Assembly (NCBI GenBank): GCA_963575715.1
Contig: CAUYTW010000110.1
Span: 1 to 36,279 of the forward strand
Origin: Gammaproteobacteria bacterium
GTDB lineage: Bacteria; Pseudomonadota; Gammaproteobacteria; CAIRSR01
Reading direction: 5' to 3'
Length of the DNA stretch: 36,279 nucleotides
Each line of letters begins with the position of its first letter. Position 1 is the stretch's first letter. The notes under the pieces were generated by a model. That model made no database searches. It saw nothing but the letters and a program-made list of their open reading frames with translations, and was not told where the DNA came from. Position numbers and translations under genes: made by a program. Positions 1-7,659 of the stretch are shown in pieces.

Positions 1-67
1 AGTCGCAGAATCTATGTGTAGTATGTAGATGGATTCTGCGACTTCGCTTCGCTTCGCGCAGAATGAC
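1..67. repeat. Palindromic repeat with TTCGC-rich tail
   Basis: AGTCGCAGAATC at 1-12 is perfectly complementary to GATTCTGCGACT at 33-44, giving a 12-bp stem with a 20-nt loop. It is followed by three overlapping CTTCGC units and GCGCAGAATGAC. This looks like an interspersed palindromic repeat cut by the window edge. No coding potential is seen in it. I cannot tell whether it works as a terminator, since no T-run follows the stem. Confidence 0.55.
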
Positions 68-79
68 TTTACTATTTTT

Positions 80-219
80 CAACTGCGTAACTCCTAAAAA
101 TACAGAAATTACACAGTTAAATTTTTACTGTTTGATTTCGCTAGAAAGCTAATAAAGGGTCATTTTTTGCTACCGATTGAAAATGTTGAACTTACTTTTT
201 TGCAACTGCGTAACTCCTA
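80..219. repeat. Direct repeat pair upstream of ruvA
   Basis: CAACTGCGTAACTCCTA occurs at 80-96 and again at 203-219, about 123 bp apart, both preceded by a T-run. The DNA between is AT-rich and shows no convincing gene. The pair could mark a duplicated or inserted segment; its role is unknown. Confidence 0.5.
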
Positions 220-268
220 CAAGCATTTTCTTGCTGGTAACGCGAATTGACAATTAACGGAGATAATA

Positions 269-874
269 GTGATCGGACGTTTATCCGGAGTGCTTGCGAT
301 TAAGCAACCCCCTGCTTTGCTGATTGACGTGCAAGGAGTGGGCTACGAACTAGAGGCTCCATTGAATACTTTTGAGTTGCTCCCGGAAGTCGGCGCGCAA
401 GTAACCCTGTATACGCATCTAGTGGTACGCGAAGACGCCCACCTGCTGTATGGTTTTTTTACTTCGCGGGAACGGAGCCTGTTTCGTGATCTGTTGCGGG
501 TTAACGGGGTGGGGCCGCGTTTAGCCCTAACTATTCTTTCCGGGATGGACGCTGATGCCCTTGTCCGTTGCATCAACGAGCGAGATGCCACGACGCTCAC
601 TAGGCTACCTGGCATAGGCAAGAAGACCGCTGAACGCTTACTGATCGAGATGCGTGATCGAATCGGCACCTGGCAGGTATCCTCTGCATCCGGTACGCTA
701 CTTCCAACAAAGATACGCGATCCGATTGACGATGCGATTAGCGCCCTAATTAATCTTGGTTATCATCCTCCCGAGGCAAGTCACTTGGCGCGGGCTGCGT
801 GGGGCGAAGGGTTATCCACCGAGGAAATCATCCGTCGCGCGTTGCGGTCCACCTTGCGAATGGGGGAGATTTGA
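269..874 (+). CDS. ruvA: Holliday junction branch-migration protein RuvA
   Basis: RuvA binds four-way DNA junctions as a tetramer and loads the RuvB motor for branch migration during recombinational repair. The 201-residue product has the usual length and architecture: an N-terminal OB-fold beginning MIGRLSG, two helix-hairpin-helix motifs (about residues 74-92 with NGVGPRLA, and 111-126 with LPGIGKKTAERL), and a C-terminal domain (about 150-201) that contacts RuvB. The start is GTG; an AGAT/GGAG-like stretch lies just upstream. ruvB, which normally follows ruvA, is absent: a repeat end and znuC come next. ruvC, if linked, would lie outside the window. Identification is secure. Confidence 0.97.
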   Translation: MIGRLSGVLAIKQPPALLIDVQGVGYELEAPLNTFELLPEVGAQVTLYTHLVVREDAHLLYGFFTSRERSLFRDLLRVNGVGPRLALTILSGMDADALVRCINERDATTLTRLPGIGKKTAERLLIEMRDRIGTWQVSSASGTLLPTKIRDPIDDAISALINLGYHPPEASHLARAAWGEGLSTEEIIRRALRSTLRMGEI

Positions 875-889
875 TATTAATAAAAGTTA

Positions 890-970
890 CGCAAAGGACG
901 GTTATGCCTAGATCTGAAAACCGTCCGCTTTCCTCCCCGCTCTAAAGGGCGGGGTTTCTCGGGGACATTG
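890..970 (+). repeat. Solo 3' end of the ATGA-flanked (omega-RNA-like) element, copy A
   Basis: This contains an 8-bp stem GGACGGTT/AACCGTCC (896-903 with 919-926). A terminal hairpin follows, with stem CCCCGCTC and loop TAAA (935-954), and then TTTCTCGGGGACATTG. The next bases, ATGA at 971-974, open a small reading frame. The same 3' end recurs at about 11250-11315 and 19805-19862. Only the 3' part of the family is present, so it is either a truncated copy or an independent small unit. Assignment to HEARO/omega-RNA rests on comparison with the longer copies. Confidence 0.7.
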
Positions 971-1093
971 ATGAAACCTTCAGCAACCGTTTGCCGCACC
1001 TTGATCGGCATTGACGCGCGTGCGCGCATGATTGGCGCTGGCTGCGCCTGCCTGTTGCTATGGTTGGCGGCGTTTTGGGCCTTGGGTTGGTGA
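971..1093 (+). CDS. Possible 40-residue membrane peptide before znuC
   Basis: The frame starts at the ATG directly abutting repeat copy A and ends 4 bp before the znuC start. The predicted peptide has a basic N-terminal half (RTLIGIDARARM) and a hydrophobic C-terminal half (CLLLWLAAFWALGW), so it could be a single-pass membrane peptide or a broken signal sequence. The preceding repeat supplies a CGGGG stretch 7 nt upstream as a weak ribosome-binding site. I recognise no family. It may be translationally coupled to znuC, or simply be the remnant of a gene disrupted when the element inserted. Confidence 0.35.
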   Translation: MKPSATVCRTLIGIDARARMIGAGCACLLLWLAAFWALGW

Positions 1094-1097
1094 TGAT

Positions 1098-1841
1098 ATG
1101 AGCGCGCTATTGCGATTTCAGGACGTAACGTTCGGTTACGAACGCCACCCAGCGATTCATCACCTGTCAGGAATGTTGCGGATCGGTTCCTTGACGGCGG
1201 TAGTCGGGCCAAATGGAGCTGGTAAGAGCACCTTGCTCAAGGGTATCGTTGGCCTGCTTCGCCCGCTTGCGGGACGAGTAATTGCTGAAAATCTAACCCG
1301 CGCCGACATTGCTTATCTCCCACAACAGGTTGAAATCGACCGGAGTTTTCCGATTTCGGTGTTTGATACCGTGCAAATGGGACACTGGCACACGGTGGGG
1401 GCGTTTCGGGGGATTGATGGCGCGTTGCTTGATCGGGTGACTGAGGTCATTAGCCTGGTCGGCCTCGCGGGCTTCGAGCAGCGCATGATTGGGAGCCTTT
1501 CTGCGGGACAATTTCAACGGGTACTGTTTGCACGTATGTTGCTTCAGGATGCTCGGTTGGTACTGCTTGATGAACCATTCAGTGCCATTGATGCCCGAAC
1601 TACCACAGACTTATTACGGCTTATCGCGCGTTGGCACGACGAAGGGCGCGCTGTGATCGCGGTGTTGCATGATTTCGATCAAGTGCGCAATTATTTTCCA
1701 GAGGCCCTGCTATTGGCGCGTGAGCTAGTTGCTTGGGGACCGACCGAGATGGTACTCGACCCCGAAAATTTGCGGCGCGCCCGCGCTATGTCCGAAGCCT
1801 GGGATGATGCCGCGCCATTTTGTGAGTTAGAACTGACTTGA
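1098..1841 (+). CDS. znuC: Zn/Mn-type ABC transporter ATP-binding protein
   Basis: This is the ATPase of a cluster-9 (metal) ABC importer, working in the cytoplasm with the permease encoded immediately downstream. Visible motifs are Walker A GPNGAGKST (about 37-45), the ABC signature LSAGQ (134-138), Walker B LVLLDEP (154-160) and an H-loop in VLHDFD. The product is 247 residues. I chose ATG at 1098 (MSALLRF) because upstream in-frame codons lack a ribosome-binding site and family members begin here. The stop overlaps the permease start. The matching solute-binding protein is probably the znuA-like gene at 23947-24858. The exact metal cannot be fixed from sequence. Confidence 0.9.
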   Translation: MSALLRFQDVTFGYERHPAIHHLSGMLRIGSLTAVVGPNGAGKSTLLKGIVGLLRPLAGRVIAENLTRADIAYLPQQVEIDRSFPISVFDTVQMGHWHTVGAFRGIDGALLDRVTEVISLVGLAGFEQRMIGSLSAGQFQRVLFARMLLQDARLVLLDEPFSAIDARTTTDLLRLIARWHDEGRAVIAVLHDFDQVRNYFPEALLLARELVAWGPTEMVLDPENLRRARAMSEAWDDAAPFCELELT

Positions 1842-2716
1842 TAAGTTTTATTTATGAACTACTATTCGCGCCGTTTATCGCCTATGACTTCATGGCGCGC
1901 GCCTTGGTTGCGGTCCTGGCGTTGGCTATGGGCGGTGGGCCACTGGGTGTATTGCTGGTGTTGCGTCGCATGAGCTTGATGGGCGATGCCTTGTCCCACG
2001 CCATTTTGCCGGGTGCTGCTATTGGCTTTTTAATCGCGGGGCTATCGCTGCCGGCGATGACTCTTGGCGGCTTTATCGCCGGGTTGATGGTGGCTTTGTT
2101 AGCTGGCCTTGTGACTCGTGCTACCGAACAACGTGAGGACGCCAGTTTTGCTTCGTTTTATTTGATCTCGCTGGCGCTTGGCGTGCTCATTGTGTCAATT
2201 CGCGGTAGCAATGTTGATCTGCTGCATGTTTTATTCGGCACTGTATTAGCCGTGGACGATGCGGCGCTAATCCTGGTGTGTACGATTACTACTGTTACCT
2301 TGCTGACATTGGCAGTAATTTATCGACCGCTGGTGATCGAGTGCTTCGATCCTGGTTTCTTGCGCGTAACTGGTGGTGGGGGCGGTGTTTACCACCTAAT
2401 ATTTCTCGTGTTGGTGGTGCTCAACCTGGTGGGTGGTTTTCAAGCGCTCGGAACGCTGCTCTCCGTCGGATTAATGATGCTGCCAGCGACCGCTGCTCGA
2501 TTTTGGGCGCGCGATCTGTGGTCAATTGCCTTGATTGCCGCCATCATTGCGTTCATCTCTGGTTGGCTTGGGTTAATTGTGTCTTTTCATCATAATCTTC
2601 CATCTGGTCCAGCAATTATCCTCTTCGCAGGCATTTTTTATCTAGTATCGTTAATTGTGGGAATACGGGATGGTTTATTAGCTCGTCACTTTCACCGCCG
2701 TCATTTAACGGCATAA
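1838..2716 (+). CDS. znuB: Zn/Mn-type ABC transporter permease
   Basis: An ABC-3 family integral membrane permease, 292 residues, with many hydrophobic segments. The family-typical stretch LLVLRRMSLMGDALSHA near residue 40 marks the end of the first transmembrane region and the cytoplasmic coupling loop. The start is TTG at 1838, overlapping the last codons of znuC by 4 bp, which implies translational coupling. It would form the membrane channel of the znuC importer. No periplasmic binding protein gene is adjacent. Nothing suggests the gene is damaged. Confidence 0.9.
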   Translation: MISFIYELLFAPFIAYDFMARALVAVLALAMGGGPLGVLLVLRRMSLMGDALSHAILPGAAIGFLIAGLSLPAMTLGGFIAGLMVALLAGLVTRATEQREDASFASFYLISLALGVLIVSIRGSNVDLLHVLFGTVLAVDDAALILVCTITTVTLLTLAVIYRPLVIECFDPGFLRVTGGGGGVYHLIFLVLVVLNLVGGFQALGTLLSVGLMMLPATAARFWARDLWSIALIAAIIAFISGWLGLIVSFHHNLPSGPAIILFAGIFYLVSLIVGIRDGLLARHFHRRHLTA

Positions 2717-2727
2717 AACAGATTCAA

Positions 2728-2745
2728 AGTGGCAACTTGGGTTAT
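2728..2745 (+). repeat. Left 18-bp inverted repeat flanking the two-component pair
   Basis: AGTGGCAACTTGGGTTAT here is matched perfectly, in inverse orientation, at 4525-4542. The two copies enclose the kinase/regulator pair like terminal inverted repeats of about a 1.8-kb unit. No target duplication next to the repeats is obvious to me. Confidence 0.75.
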
Positions 2746-2762
2746 ACAAAAAAGCGACGGTT

Positions 2763-3578
2763 ATGAAAAATAATTTAACTACTCAAAAAAATGAATTTCA
2801 GGTGCAGGCTGCCGGGCATGAAACACACTTAACTCAGGTAACCAATCAGCTCCTAGCCGTCACAGCGAATTTGGAACGTGAGATCATGGAAAAAAAATAC
2901 CTTGAAGACGAATATCGTCAATCCACTGACCAGTTACGTGAATTATCGGCTCGTTTGCAATCTATCCGTGAAGAAGAACGCACTCACATTGCTCTAACTA
3001 TTCACGACGAACTCGGTCAAGCACTAACCGGATTAAAGATGGATATTGCTTGGTTACAAAATCATCTGGATCAACCGCGATCGGTTTTATTGAAAAAAAT
3101 GCAGATGATGTCCGACCTGACTGATTCCATTATTAAAAGTGTCCGTCGCATAGCAACCGAGTTGCGTCCTGGAATCCTAGATGTTGGCCTAGTGGCGGCA
3201 ATTGAATGGGCGCTTCAGGAGTTTCAAGCTCGCTCCGGCATTGAGAGTAAATTTATCAATGCTCCTGATGATTTGTCTTTGGATCGTGAAGGTGCGACAG
3301 TGGTCTTCCGTATTTTTCAGGAAATTCTGACCAATGTCGCTCGACATGCCCAAGCTTCAAGCATTGAAGTCAAAATGGAGGAAAATACCGGCTGGGTGAT
3401 TCTTCAAGTAACAGATGATGGGCAAGGTATTGCTGAAAGTGAAATTCATAACCCAAAATCAATTGGGTTATTAGGGATGAGGGAGCGAGCTAGATCGCGG
3501 GCGGGTGATGTTCTATTTCACGGGATTCCTGGCCGGGGGACTACCGTGACCATCAGGATTCCCTGTATCGGTGAATGA
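2763..3578 (+). CDS. Cytosolic NarL/UhpB-type sensor histidine kinase
   Basis: A 271-residue kinase of the HisKA_3 class. An N-terminal coiled-coil-like region (about 1-65) leads into the dimerisation/phosphoacceptor helix SIREEERTHIALTIHDELGQ, with phospho-acceptor His81. The HATPase domain follows, with N-box EILTNVARHA, G1 DDGQGIAE and the later GLLGMRERAR block. There is no transmembrane segment or recognisable sensory domain, so it probably senses a cytosolic cue or a partner protein. The response regulator lies 224 bp downstream on the same strand, and both genes sit inside an 18-bp inverted repeat pair. The signal is unknown. Confidence 0.88.
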   Translation: MKNNLTTQKNEFQVQAAGHETHLTQVTNQLLAVTANLEREIMEKKYLEDEYRQSTDQLRELSARLQSIREEERTHIALTIHDELGQALTGLKMDIAWLQNHLDQPRSVLLKKMQMMSDLTDSIIKSVRRIATELRPGILDVGLVAAIEWALQEFQARSGIESKFINAPDDLSLDREGATVVFRIFQEILTNVARHAQASSIEVKMEENTGWVILQVTDDGQGIAESEIHNPKSIGLLGMRERARSRAGDVLFHGIPGRGTTVTIRIPCIGE

Positions 3579-3802
3579 TTCATCATAGCAGGATTTTACA
3601 TTGATCAAAATAAAAACAATAAGATAAGTACGTTTTACTTTGAAAAAAGTAACCATTTTTTAGCTATAAAAATTTTTCATGTTCTTTGTGATGATTTTTT
3701 ACATGTAATGACAAATTACTAATTGTGTTCAGCCCTAGACTAACAATATGAAGAATTAAGCTAGTTTTTTCTCATTTTCTCGAAAATAAGCGATGGTGAG
3801 TT

Positions 3803-4513
3803 GTGATTAAAGTATTGATTGCGGATGACCATCCGATTGTACGCCAGGGTCTTCGTCAAATTTTATCCGGGATCACTGATATCTCGTTGACAGGCGAGGC
3901 AGTTAATGGCCAAGAGGCGCTGGATCAGGTTCGCGGTGGGAGCTGGGATGTGCTGGTATTGGACATTACCATGCCTGACTGTAATGGTTTCGATGTGCTT
4001 AAAGAACTAAAAAAAGAACAGCCAAATTTGCCGGTGTTAGTCTTCAGCATTCACGGTGAGGAACAGTTTGCAGTCCGCGCGATTAAGGCTGGCGCGTCCG
4101 GCTACTTAAGCAAGGAGAATGCTCCGTCGGAACTGGTCAAGGCCATCCGTAAGGTAGTGGGTGGTGGAAAGTATATCAGCCTAAGTTTGGCCGAGACCTT
4201 GGCCTTTGGATTGGATGCTGCGTTTGATCGCCCGCAGCACGAATTATTATCGGACAGGGAATTCCAGGTAATGCAAATGATGGCGAGTGGGAAAACATTC
4301 ACGGAAATTGCCGACACTCTGTCGTTGAGTGTCAAAACAGTGAGTACCTATCGGGCGCGCATACTAGAAAAGATGAATTTAAGAACTAATGCCGAGCTGA
4401 TTCGTTATGCCATTGAAAATCATCTGGTTATCGACAGAATGGACAGGATGAACATGAACATGAACATGAACATAAATAGAAGATCCAGTCAAAGTATGGC
4501 GAACATAATTTGA
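3803..4513 (+). CDS. NarL/FixJ-family response regulator
   Basis: A 236-residue regulator with an N-terminal receiver domain (phospho-acceptor Asp54 in LVLDITMPD, Lys104 in YLSK) and a C-terminal LuxR-type helix-turn-helix (about 148-208, LSDREFQVMQMM through VKTVSTYRARILEKM). It is presumably phosphorylated by the kinase encoded upstream. The start is GTG at 3803, after GGTGAG. The C-terminus carries an unusual tail after residue 211, built largely from an ATGAAC tandem repeat encoding Met-Asn units. The 224-bp AT-rich gap before the gene holds a weak stem (TTACTTT/AAGTAA, near 3635-3652) followed by a T-run, so it may have its own promoter and not share the kinase transcript. Targets are unknown. 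Confidence 0.9.
   Translation: MIKVLIADDHPIVRQGLRQILSGITDISLTGEAVNGQEALDQVRGGSWDVLVLDITMPDCNGFDVLKELKKEQPNLPVLVFSIHGEEQFAVRAIKAGASGYLSKENAPSELVKAIRKVVGGGKYISLSLAETLAFGLDAAFDRPQHELLSDREFQVMQMMASGKTFTEIADTLSLSVKTVSTYRARILEKMNLRTNAELIRYAIENHLVIDRMDRMNMNMNMNINRRSSQSMANII
4448..4471 (+). repeat. ATGAAC hexanucleotide tandem repeat, four units
   Basis: Four perfect ATGAAC units lie in frame at the 3' end of the response regulator gene and add Met-Asn dipeptides. They are preceded by diverged units (ATGGACAGG). Six-base units can expand or shrink without breaking the frame. Confidence 0.85.
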
Positions 4514-4524
4514 AATTTGCGTAA

Positions 4525-4542
4525 ATAACCCAAGTTGCCACT
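4525..4542 (-). repeat. Right 18-bp inverted repeat flanking the two-component pair
   Basis: The reverse complement of this site is AGTGGCAACTTGGGTTAT, identical to 2728-2745. It lies 11 bp after the regulator stop codon. Confidence 0.75.
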
Positions 4543-4609
4543 ATGTCTTTGAAGCCGCATTCCATCGTAGACATTGAGGAGAAAACTTCATAAGCCCGCA
4601 GGCAGGGAC

Positions 4610-4640
4610 TTGACAGAAAAGAAACTTTGTTACAAAATAT
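4610..4640 (+). promoter_or_regulatory. Probable sigma-70 promoter of the tRNA pair
   Basis: TTGACA at 4610-4615 matches the -35 consensus perfectly. An AT-rich AAAATA around 4634-4639 is a plausible -10 at 18-bp spacing. Transcription would begin a few bases before tRNA-Gly at 4654. The -10 choice is uncertain. Confidence 0.5.
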
Positions 4641-4653
4641 AAGAATTATTCAT

Positions 4654-4729
<76 letters not shown>

Positions 4730-4772
4730 GAACTTTCAATTTTTCCTGTAATGCTGTCAAGCAACATTATTT

Positions 4773-4843
4773 GGCTGGGTGGCAGAGTGGTTATGCAGCG
4801 GCCTGCAAAGCCGTGGACGTCGGTTCGATTCCGGCCTCAGCCT
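4773..4843 (+). tRNA. tRNA-Cys (anticodon GCA)
   Basis: Acceptor GGCTGGG pairs with CTCAGCC, the anticodon loop is CTGCAAA with anticodon GCA, and the T-loop is GGTTCGATTCC. Discriminator base is U. CCA is not encoded (TAG follows), unlike the neighbouring tRNA-Gly, so it needs CCA-adding enzyme. Confidence 0.95.
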
Positions 4844-4974
4844 TAGAATTAAAATTAGTTCGTGCTTGTCTATGCAGCATTGCAAGGCCAAATCTTCCCA
4901 CCTTAGCCATTCGCTGGTGAATTCTGCTAAGTCTTCTTAATAAATTTACTAAATCTTGAAAATTTATAGATGAT

Positions 4975-6114
4975 TTAGCTGGTGTGATGCGTTTCCATTA
5001 TTTCCAAGAATTGATCGAATAGCATCCCTACATCGTGAGGGCCAGGGCTGGCTTCGGGATGGCCCTGGAAGCTGAAGGCTGGGGTATCCACACGTCGAAT
5101 ACCTTGTAGGCTACCATCGAAAAGGGAACGATGCGTCGCTTCCAAGTTCGTTGGCAAGGAGGTTTCATCCACCGCGAAACCATGGTTTTGGCTGGTAATC
5201 AGTACCTGTCCGGTATAGAGATCCAGCACCGGATGATTGGCACCATGGTGGCCAAATTTCATTTTGACCGTGCGCGCTCCGCTCGCCAAGCCCAGTAGCT
5301 GGTGACCAAGGCAAATTCCAAAGAGCGGCATGTGCCGCGCCGCGAGTTCACGAATGGCGGCGATGGCGTAATCACAAGGCTCCGGGTCGCCCGGTCCATT
5401 GGACAAAAATACTCCATTGGGTTTCATGGCTATCACCTCCTGCGCTGGCGTTTTGGCTGGAACCACGGTGACTTGACAGCCACGGCTGATCAACATTCTC
5501 AAAATATTACGCTTTATGCCGTAGTCATAAGCCACGACCCGAAAACGGACAGGCTCCACCATATGGGGTTGATAGCTGTGCTCCAGGCTCCAGGTTCCCT
5601 CGACCCAGGGATAAGGCGTCGCGCTGCTGACTATTTGCGCCAGGTCCATACCCTTGAGTCCGGGAAAATTACGAGCTGCCGCCAGTGCAGCTTCGGCATC
5701 TGGATTGGCAGCGGCGAGAATGGCGCCATTTTGAGCGCCTTTTTCACGCAGGATTCGTGTCAGTCGCCGCGTATCAATACCGGCAATCGCTACCACACCA
5801 TGAAAAGCAAGGTATTCGGGTAGAGAACCGCGCGCCCGAAAATTTGATGGTTGGGCGGGAAGGTCGCGGATTACCAATCCTGTGGCATAAATACCGGTTG
5901 ACTCATCGTCTTCTGGATTGTAACCAACATTGCCGATATGAGGATAAGTGAGGGTAACAATCTGTTTACAGTAGGAAGGATCGGAAAGTATCTCCTGGTA
6001 GCCGGTAATAGCGGTATTGAATACGACCTCACCAACGGACAGGCCGTCCACGCCGATGGATTCGCCGTGGAACAGGTTACCATCCTCCAGGGCTAGCAAT
6101 GCTGATTGGCGCAC
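4975..6114 (-). CDS. carA: Carbamoyl-phosphate synthase small subunit (glutaminase)
   Basis: CarA hydrolyses glutamine and channels ammonia to CarB for carbamoyl phosphate, feeding pyrimidine and arginine synthesis. The N-terminal CPSase domain ([15 protein letters not shown]) is followed by a class I glutamine amidotransferase domain. Counted from the chosen start, the triad is Cys268 in GICLGHQ and His352/Glu354 in FQGHPEASP, almost the same numbering as the E. coli enzyme. I start at GTG 6114 (MRQSALLAL, 379 residues) because GGAGG lies 5 nt upstream; an upstream in-frame start at 6156 is unlikely. carB is not adjacent: convergent tRNA genes follow. A tRNA-Leu gene and its terminator lie upstream on the same strand. 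Confidence 0.95.
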   Translation of the reverse strand: MRQSALLALEDGNLFHGESIGVDGLSVGEVVFNTAITGYQEILSDPSYCKQIVTLTYPHIGNVGYNPEDDESTGIYATGLVIRDLPAQPSNFRARGSLPEYLAFHGVVAIAGIDTRRLTRILREKGAQNGAILAAANPDAEAALAAARNFPGLKGMDLAQIVSSATPYPWVEGTWSLEHSYQPHMVEPVRFRVVAYDYGIKRNILRMLISRGCQVTVVPAKTPAQEVIAMKPNGVFLSNGPGDPEPCDYAIAAIRELAARHMPLFGICLGHQLLGLASGARTVKMKFGHHGANHPVLDLYTGQVLITSQNHGFAVDETSLPTNLEATHRSLFDGSLQGIRRVDTPAFSFQGHPEASPGPHDVGMLFDQFLEIMETHHTS

Positions 6115-6154
6115 ATTCACCTCCGAAAGCCGGATGGAATAGCTCGGAAGACAC

Positions 6155-6182
6155 AAAAAAGCCCGCTATATTGCGGGCTTTT
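6155..6182 (-). terminator. Rho-independent terminator after tRNA-Leu
   Basis: On the minus strand, AAGCCCGC and GCGGGCTT form an 8-bp GC-rich stem with a 6-nt loop, followed by a run of six T residues in total. It lies between tRNA-Leu and carA, so tRNA-Leu and carA are probably transcribed separately. Confidence 0.8.
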
Positions 6183-6223
6183 GGCTATTAATTTGCTTGT
6201 CGAAACGATAGTTGAAGATATTC

Positions 6224-6307
6224 TGCCGGAGGCCGGAATCGAACCGGCACAGTGTTGCCACTACCAGATTTTGAGTCTGGCGCGTCTACCAGTTTCGCCA
6301 CTCCGGC
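6224..6307 (-). tRNA. tRNA-Leu (anticodon CAA)
   Basis: Read on the minus strand, acceptor GCCGGAG pairs with CTCCGGC. The anticodon arm is CCAGA-CTCAAAA-TCTGG with anticodon CAA. A long variable arm and GGTTCGAATCC T-arm fit a type II tRNA. Discriminator base is A; CCA is not encoded. A terminator follows at 6155-6182. Confidence 0.95.
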
Positions 6308-6384
6308 GAGGAAATAATGGTATCAAAGAAGATACTATTATGAAGTGTACTGCAATTCTAAGCAAGAAAAACCTGTCGTCGTGC

Positions 6385-6515
6385 GTTCATTCAGAGTCTC
6401 CGAGCAACCTCGCCCTTGAGGACGAAGAGATGATAACTGATGAGTCTTGTTACTTAATTGCAACGTCGTCTAATTGCTCGGACTTAAGGCTGGTCAATCT
6501 CTGCCTTATTTTCAC
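6385..6515 (-). repeat. Degenerate omega-RNA-like element fragment, copy B
   Basis: The plus-strand text TGAGTCTT-G-TTACTT, TTGCAACGT and TTGCTCGGACTTA-GGCTGG aligns block for block with the 5' half of the full minus-strand copy at 18387-18765. The terminal hairpins are not recognisable, so this is a decayed or truncated copy. No ATGA-linked gene start is associated with it. Confidence 0.6.
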
Positions 6516-6605
6516 AGGCATCGTCCTTTCTGGCGAGGTAATTGACCTTGCATTTGCGACACTCATAAAACGCTTGTATGACCTGTTAGATTGGATTATT
6601 ATTTT

Positions 6606-6630
6606 TGACACTCCCACGAATAAATTTGCT
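6606..6630 (+). repeat. Half-site resembling an IS200/IS605 (TnpB-type) end
   Basis: TGACACTCCCACGAATAAAT here nearly repeats TGACATTCCCACGAATAAAT at 20867-20886. At the second site the sequence continues into a CCCAC/GTGGG hairpin typical of IS1341-like ends. Here the right arm is lost, so it looks like a relic. Confidence 0.45.
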
Positions 6631-6660
6631 TAATTCCTACACTTAATTGAGGTTTATATC

Positions 6661-7659
6661 ATGGCCGTTATGCTGTCACGCCGCCGATTCATTACGCTGG
6701 TTGGTGCCACGGTAGGCTTGCCACTCCTGTCAAGGGTAGGAAGTGTCGAAGCTAAACCGCTGCGTTGGGAGGGTATCGCCCTCGGAGCACCAGCTTCCAT
6801 TCAACTCTACCACGCTGATGAAACTCGAGCGCGCGCCGCGCTTGCCGTAAGTCTGAATGAACTCAAACGTCTGGAAGCCATTTTTAGCGTACATCGTGCG
6901 GATAGCTCTATTTCAGCACTCAATCGGGAAGGGAAGCTTGAAAACGCGCCTGATGATTTGATTACGATGCTGAAGCGCGCTTTGGCGTTGGCCGAGATCA
7001 CTAACGGTGTTTATGACCCCACGATACAGCCGGTGTGGCAACTTTACTTCCGTCACTTTACTGCGGCGCGCCCCGACCCCACCGGACCCGCGCCGCGAGA
7101 TCTCGCCGCAGCGCTTACCCTGGTTGATTGGCGTGCGGTTGAGCTCGATACTCAACGGCGGCGGATCGCATTCGCCCGTCCCGGCATGGGGCTGACACTC
7201 AATAGCGGTGCCCAAGGCTACATCACCGACCGCATCACCGATACGCTGCGCGCCCACGGTTTTGATCGGATGCTCGTGGACATGGGTGAGCCACGCGCTT
7301 TGTCGCTCAAGCCGGACGGTTCCGCTTGGCGGATTGGTATTGCTAATCCCGCCGCTCCCAATCAAGCGATTACCACCCTAGAAATTGTAAATAAATGTGT
7401 AGCTACTTCAGGTGGCTACGGTACTGTATTCGATGAGAACGGCACTTTTACCCATCTTATCAATACCCGTACCGGACAGACCGCACCAGCGTTGTTCGGA
7501 GTCTCGGTGGTAGCTGATTCAGGTATTCAGGCCGATGGCTTGTCTACTGCCATGCTGATGGCACCCGTGGAACAACGTCGTGCGATTTTGAAAGCGGGTG
7601 GCGGCCTGCAAGCTATTTATATTACCCCGGAAGGCGTTATAGCGACTGTGGATGCCTGA
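6661..7659 (+). CDS. apbE: FAD:protein FMN transferase ApbE (Tat signal)
   Basis: ApbE attaches FMN covalently to Thr/Ser of RnfG and RnfD in the periplasm, using FAD as donor. The N-terminus SRRRFITLVGA looks like a twin-arginine signal, and the rest matches the ApbE fold: the GAQGYITDRITD block, VDMGE, the ATSGGY segment and C-terminal ADGLSTAML with an Asp/Thr metal site. The 332-residue length is normal. An AGGT-like ribosome-binding site lies upstream of ATG 6661. It opens the apbE-rseC-rnf cluster and overlaps rseC by 8 bp, which fits its role in maturing this Rnf complex. Confidence 0.95.
   Translation: MAVMLSRRRFITLVGATVGLPLLSRVGSVEAKPLRWEGIALGAPASIQLYHADETRARAALAVSLNELKRLEAIFSVHRADSSISALNREGKLENAPDDLITMLKRALALAEITNGVYDPTIQPVWQLYFRHFTAARPDPTGPAPRDLAAALTLVDWRAVELDTQRRRIAFARPGMGLTLNSGAQGYITDRITDTLRAHGFDRMLVDMGEPRALSLKPDGSAWRIGIANPAAPNQAITTLEIVNKCVATSGGYGTVFDENGTFTHLINTRTGQTAPALFGVSVVADSGIQADGLSTAMLMAPVEQRRAILKAGGGLQAIYITPEGVIATVDA

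Larger units (their letters stand above)
6308..6660. other. Intergenic region with decayed repeats, no clear gene
   Basis: A small hairpin (ATGGTATC/GATACTAT) lies just after the tRNA. The middle holds a degenerate copy of the ATGA-flanked element family on the minus strand. A CCCACGAATAAATT sequence like an IS200/IS605 end lies at 6606-6630. The open frames here have no recognisable product and cross the repeat remnants, so I do not call them genes. Confidence 0.6.

Noticed and set aside
877-1212. 111-residue minus-strand frame over repeat copy A and the znuC start
   Set aside because: It runs antisense to znuC and through the repeat end; no family resemblance.
3635-3662. Rho-independent terminator between the kinase and regulator genes
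   Set aside because: The stem is short and almost all A-T, so the evidence is too weak for a separate feature.
6106-6633. 175-residue frame spanning the tRNA-Leu region
   Set aside because: It covers the carA 5' end, a terminator, a tRNA gene and repeat relics, so it is a chance frame.
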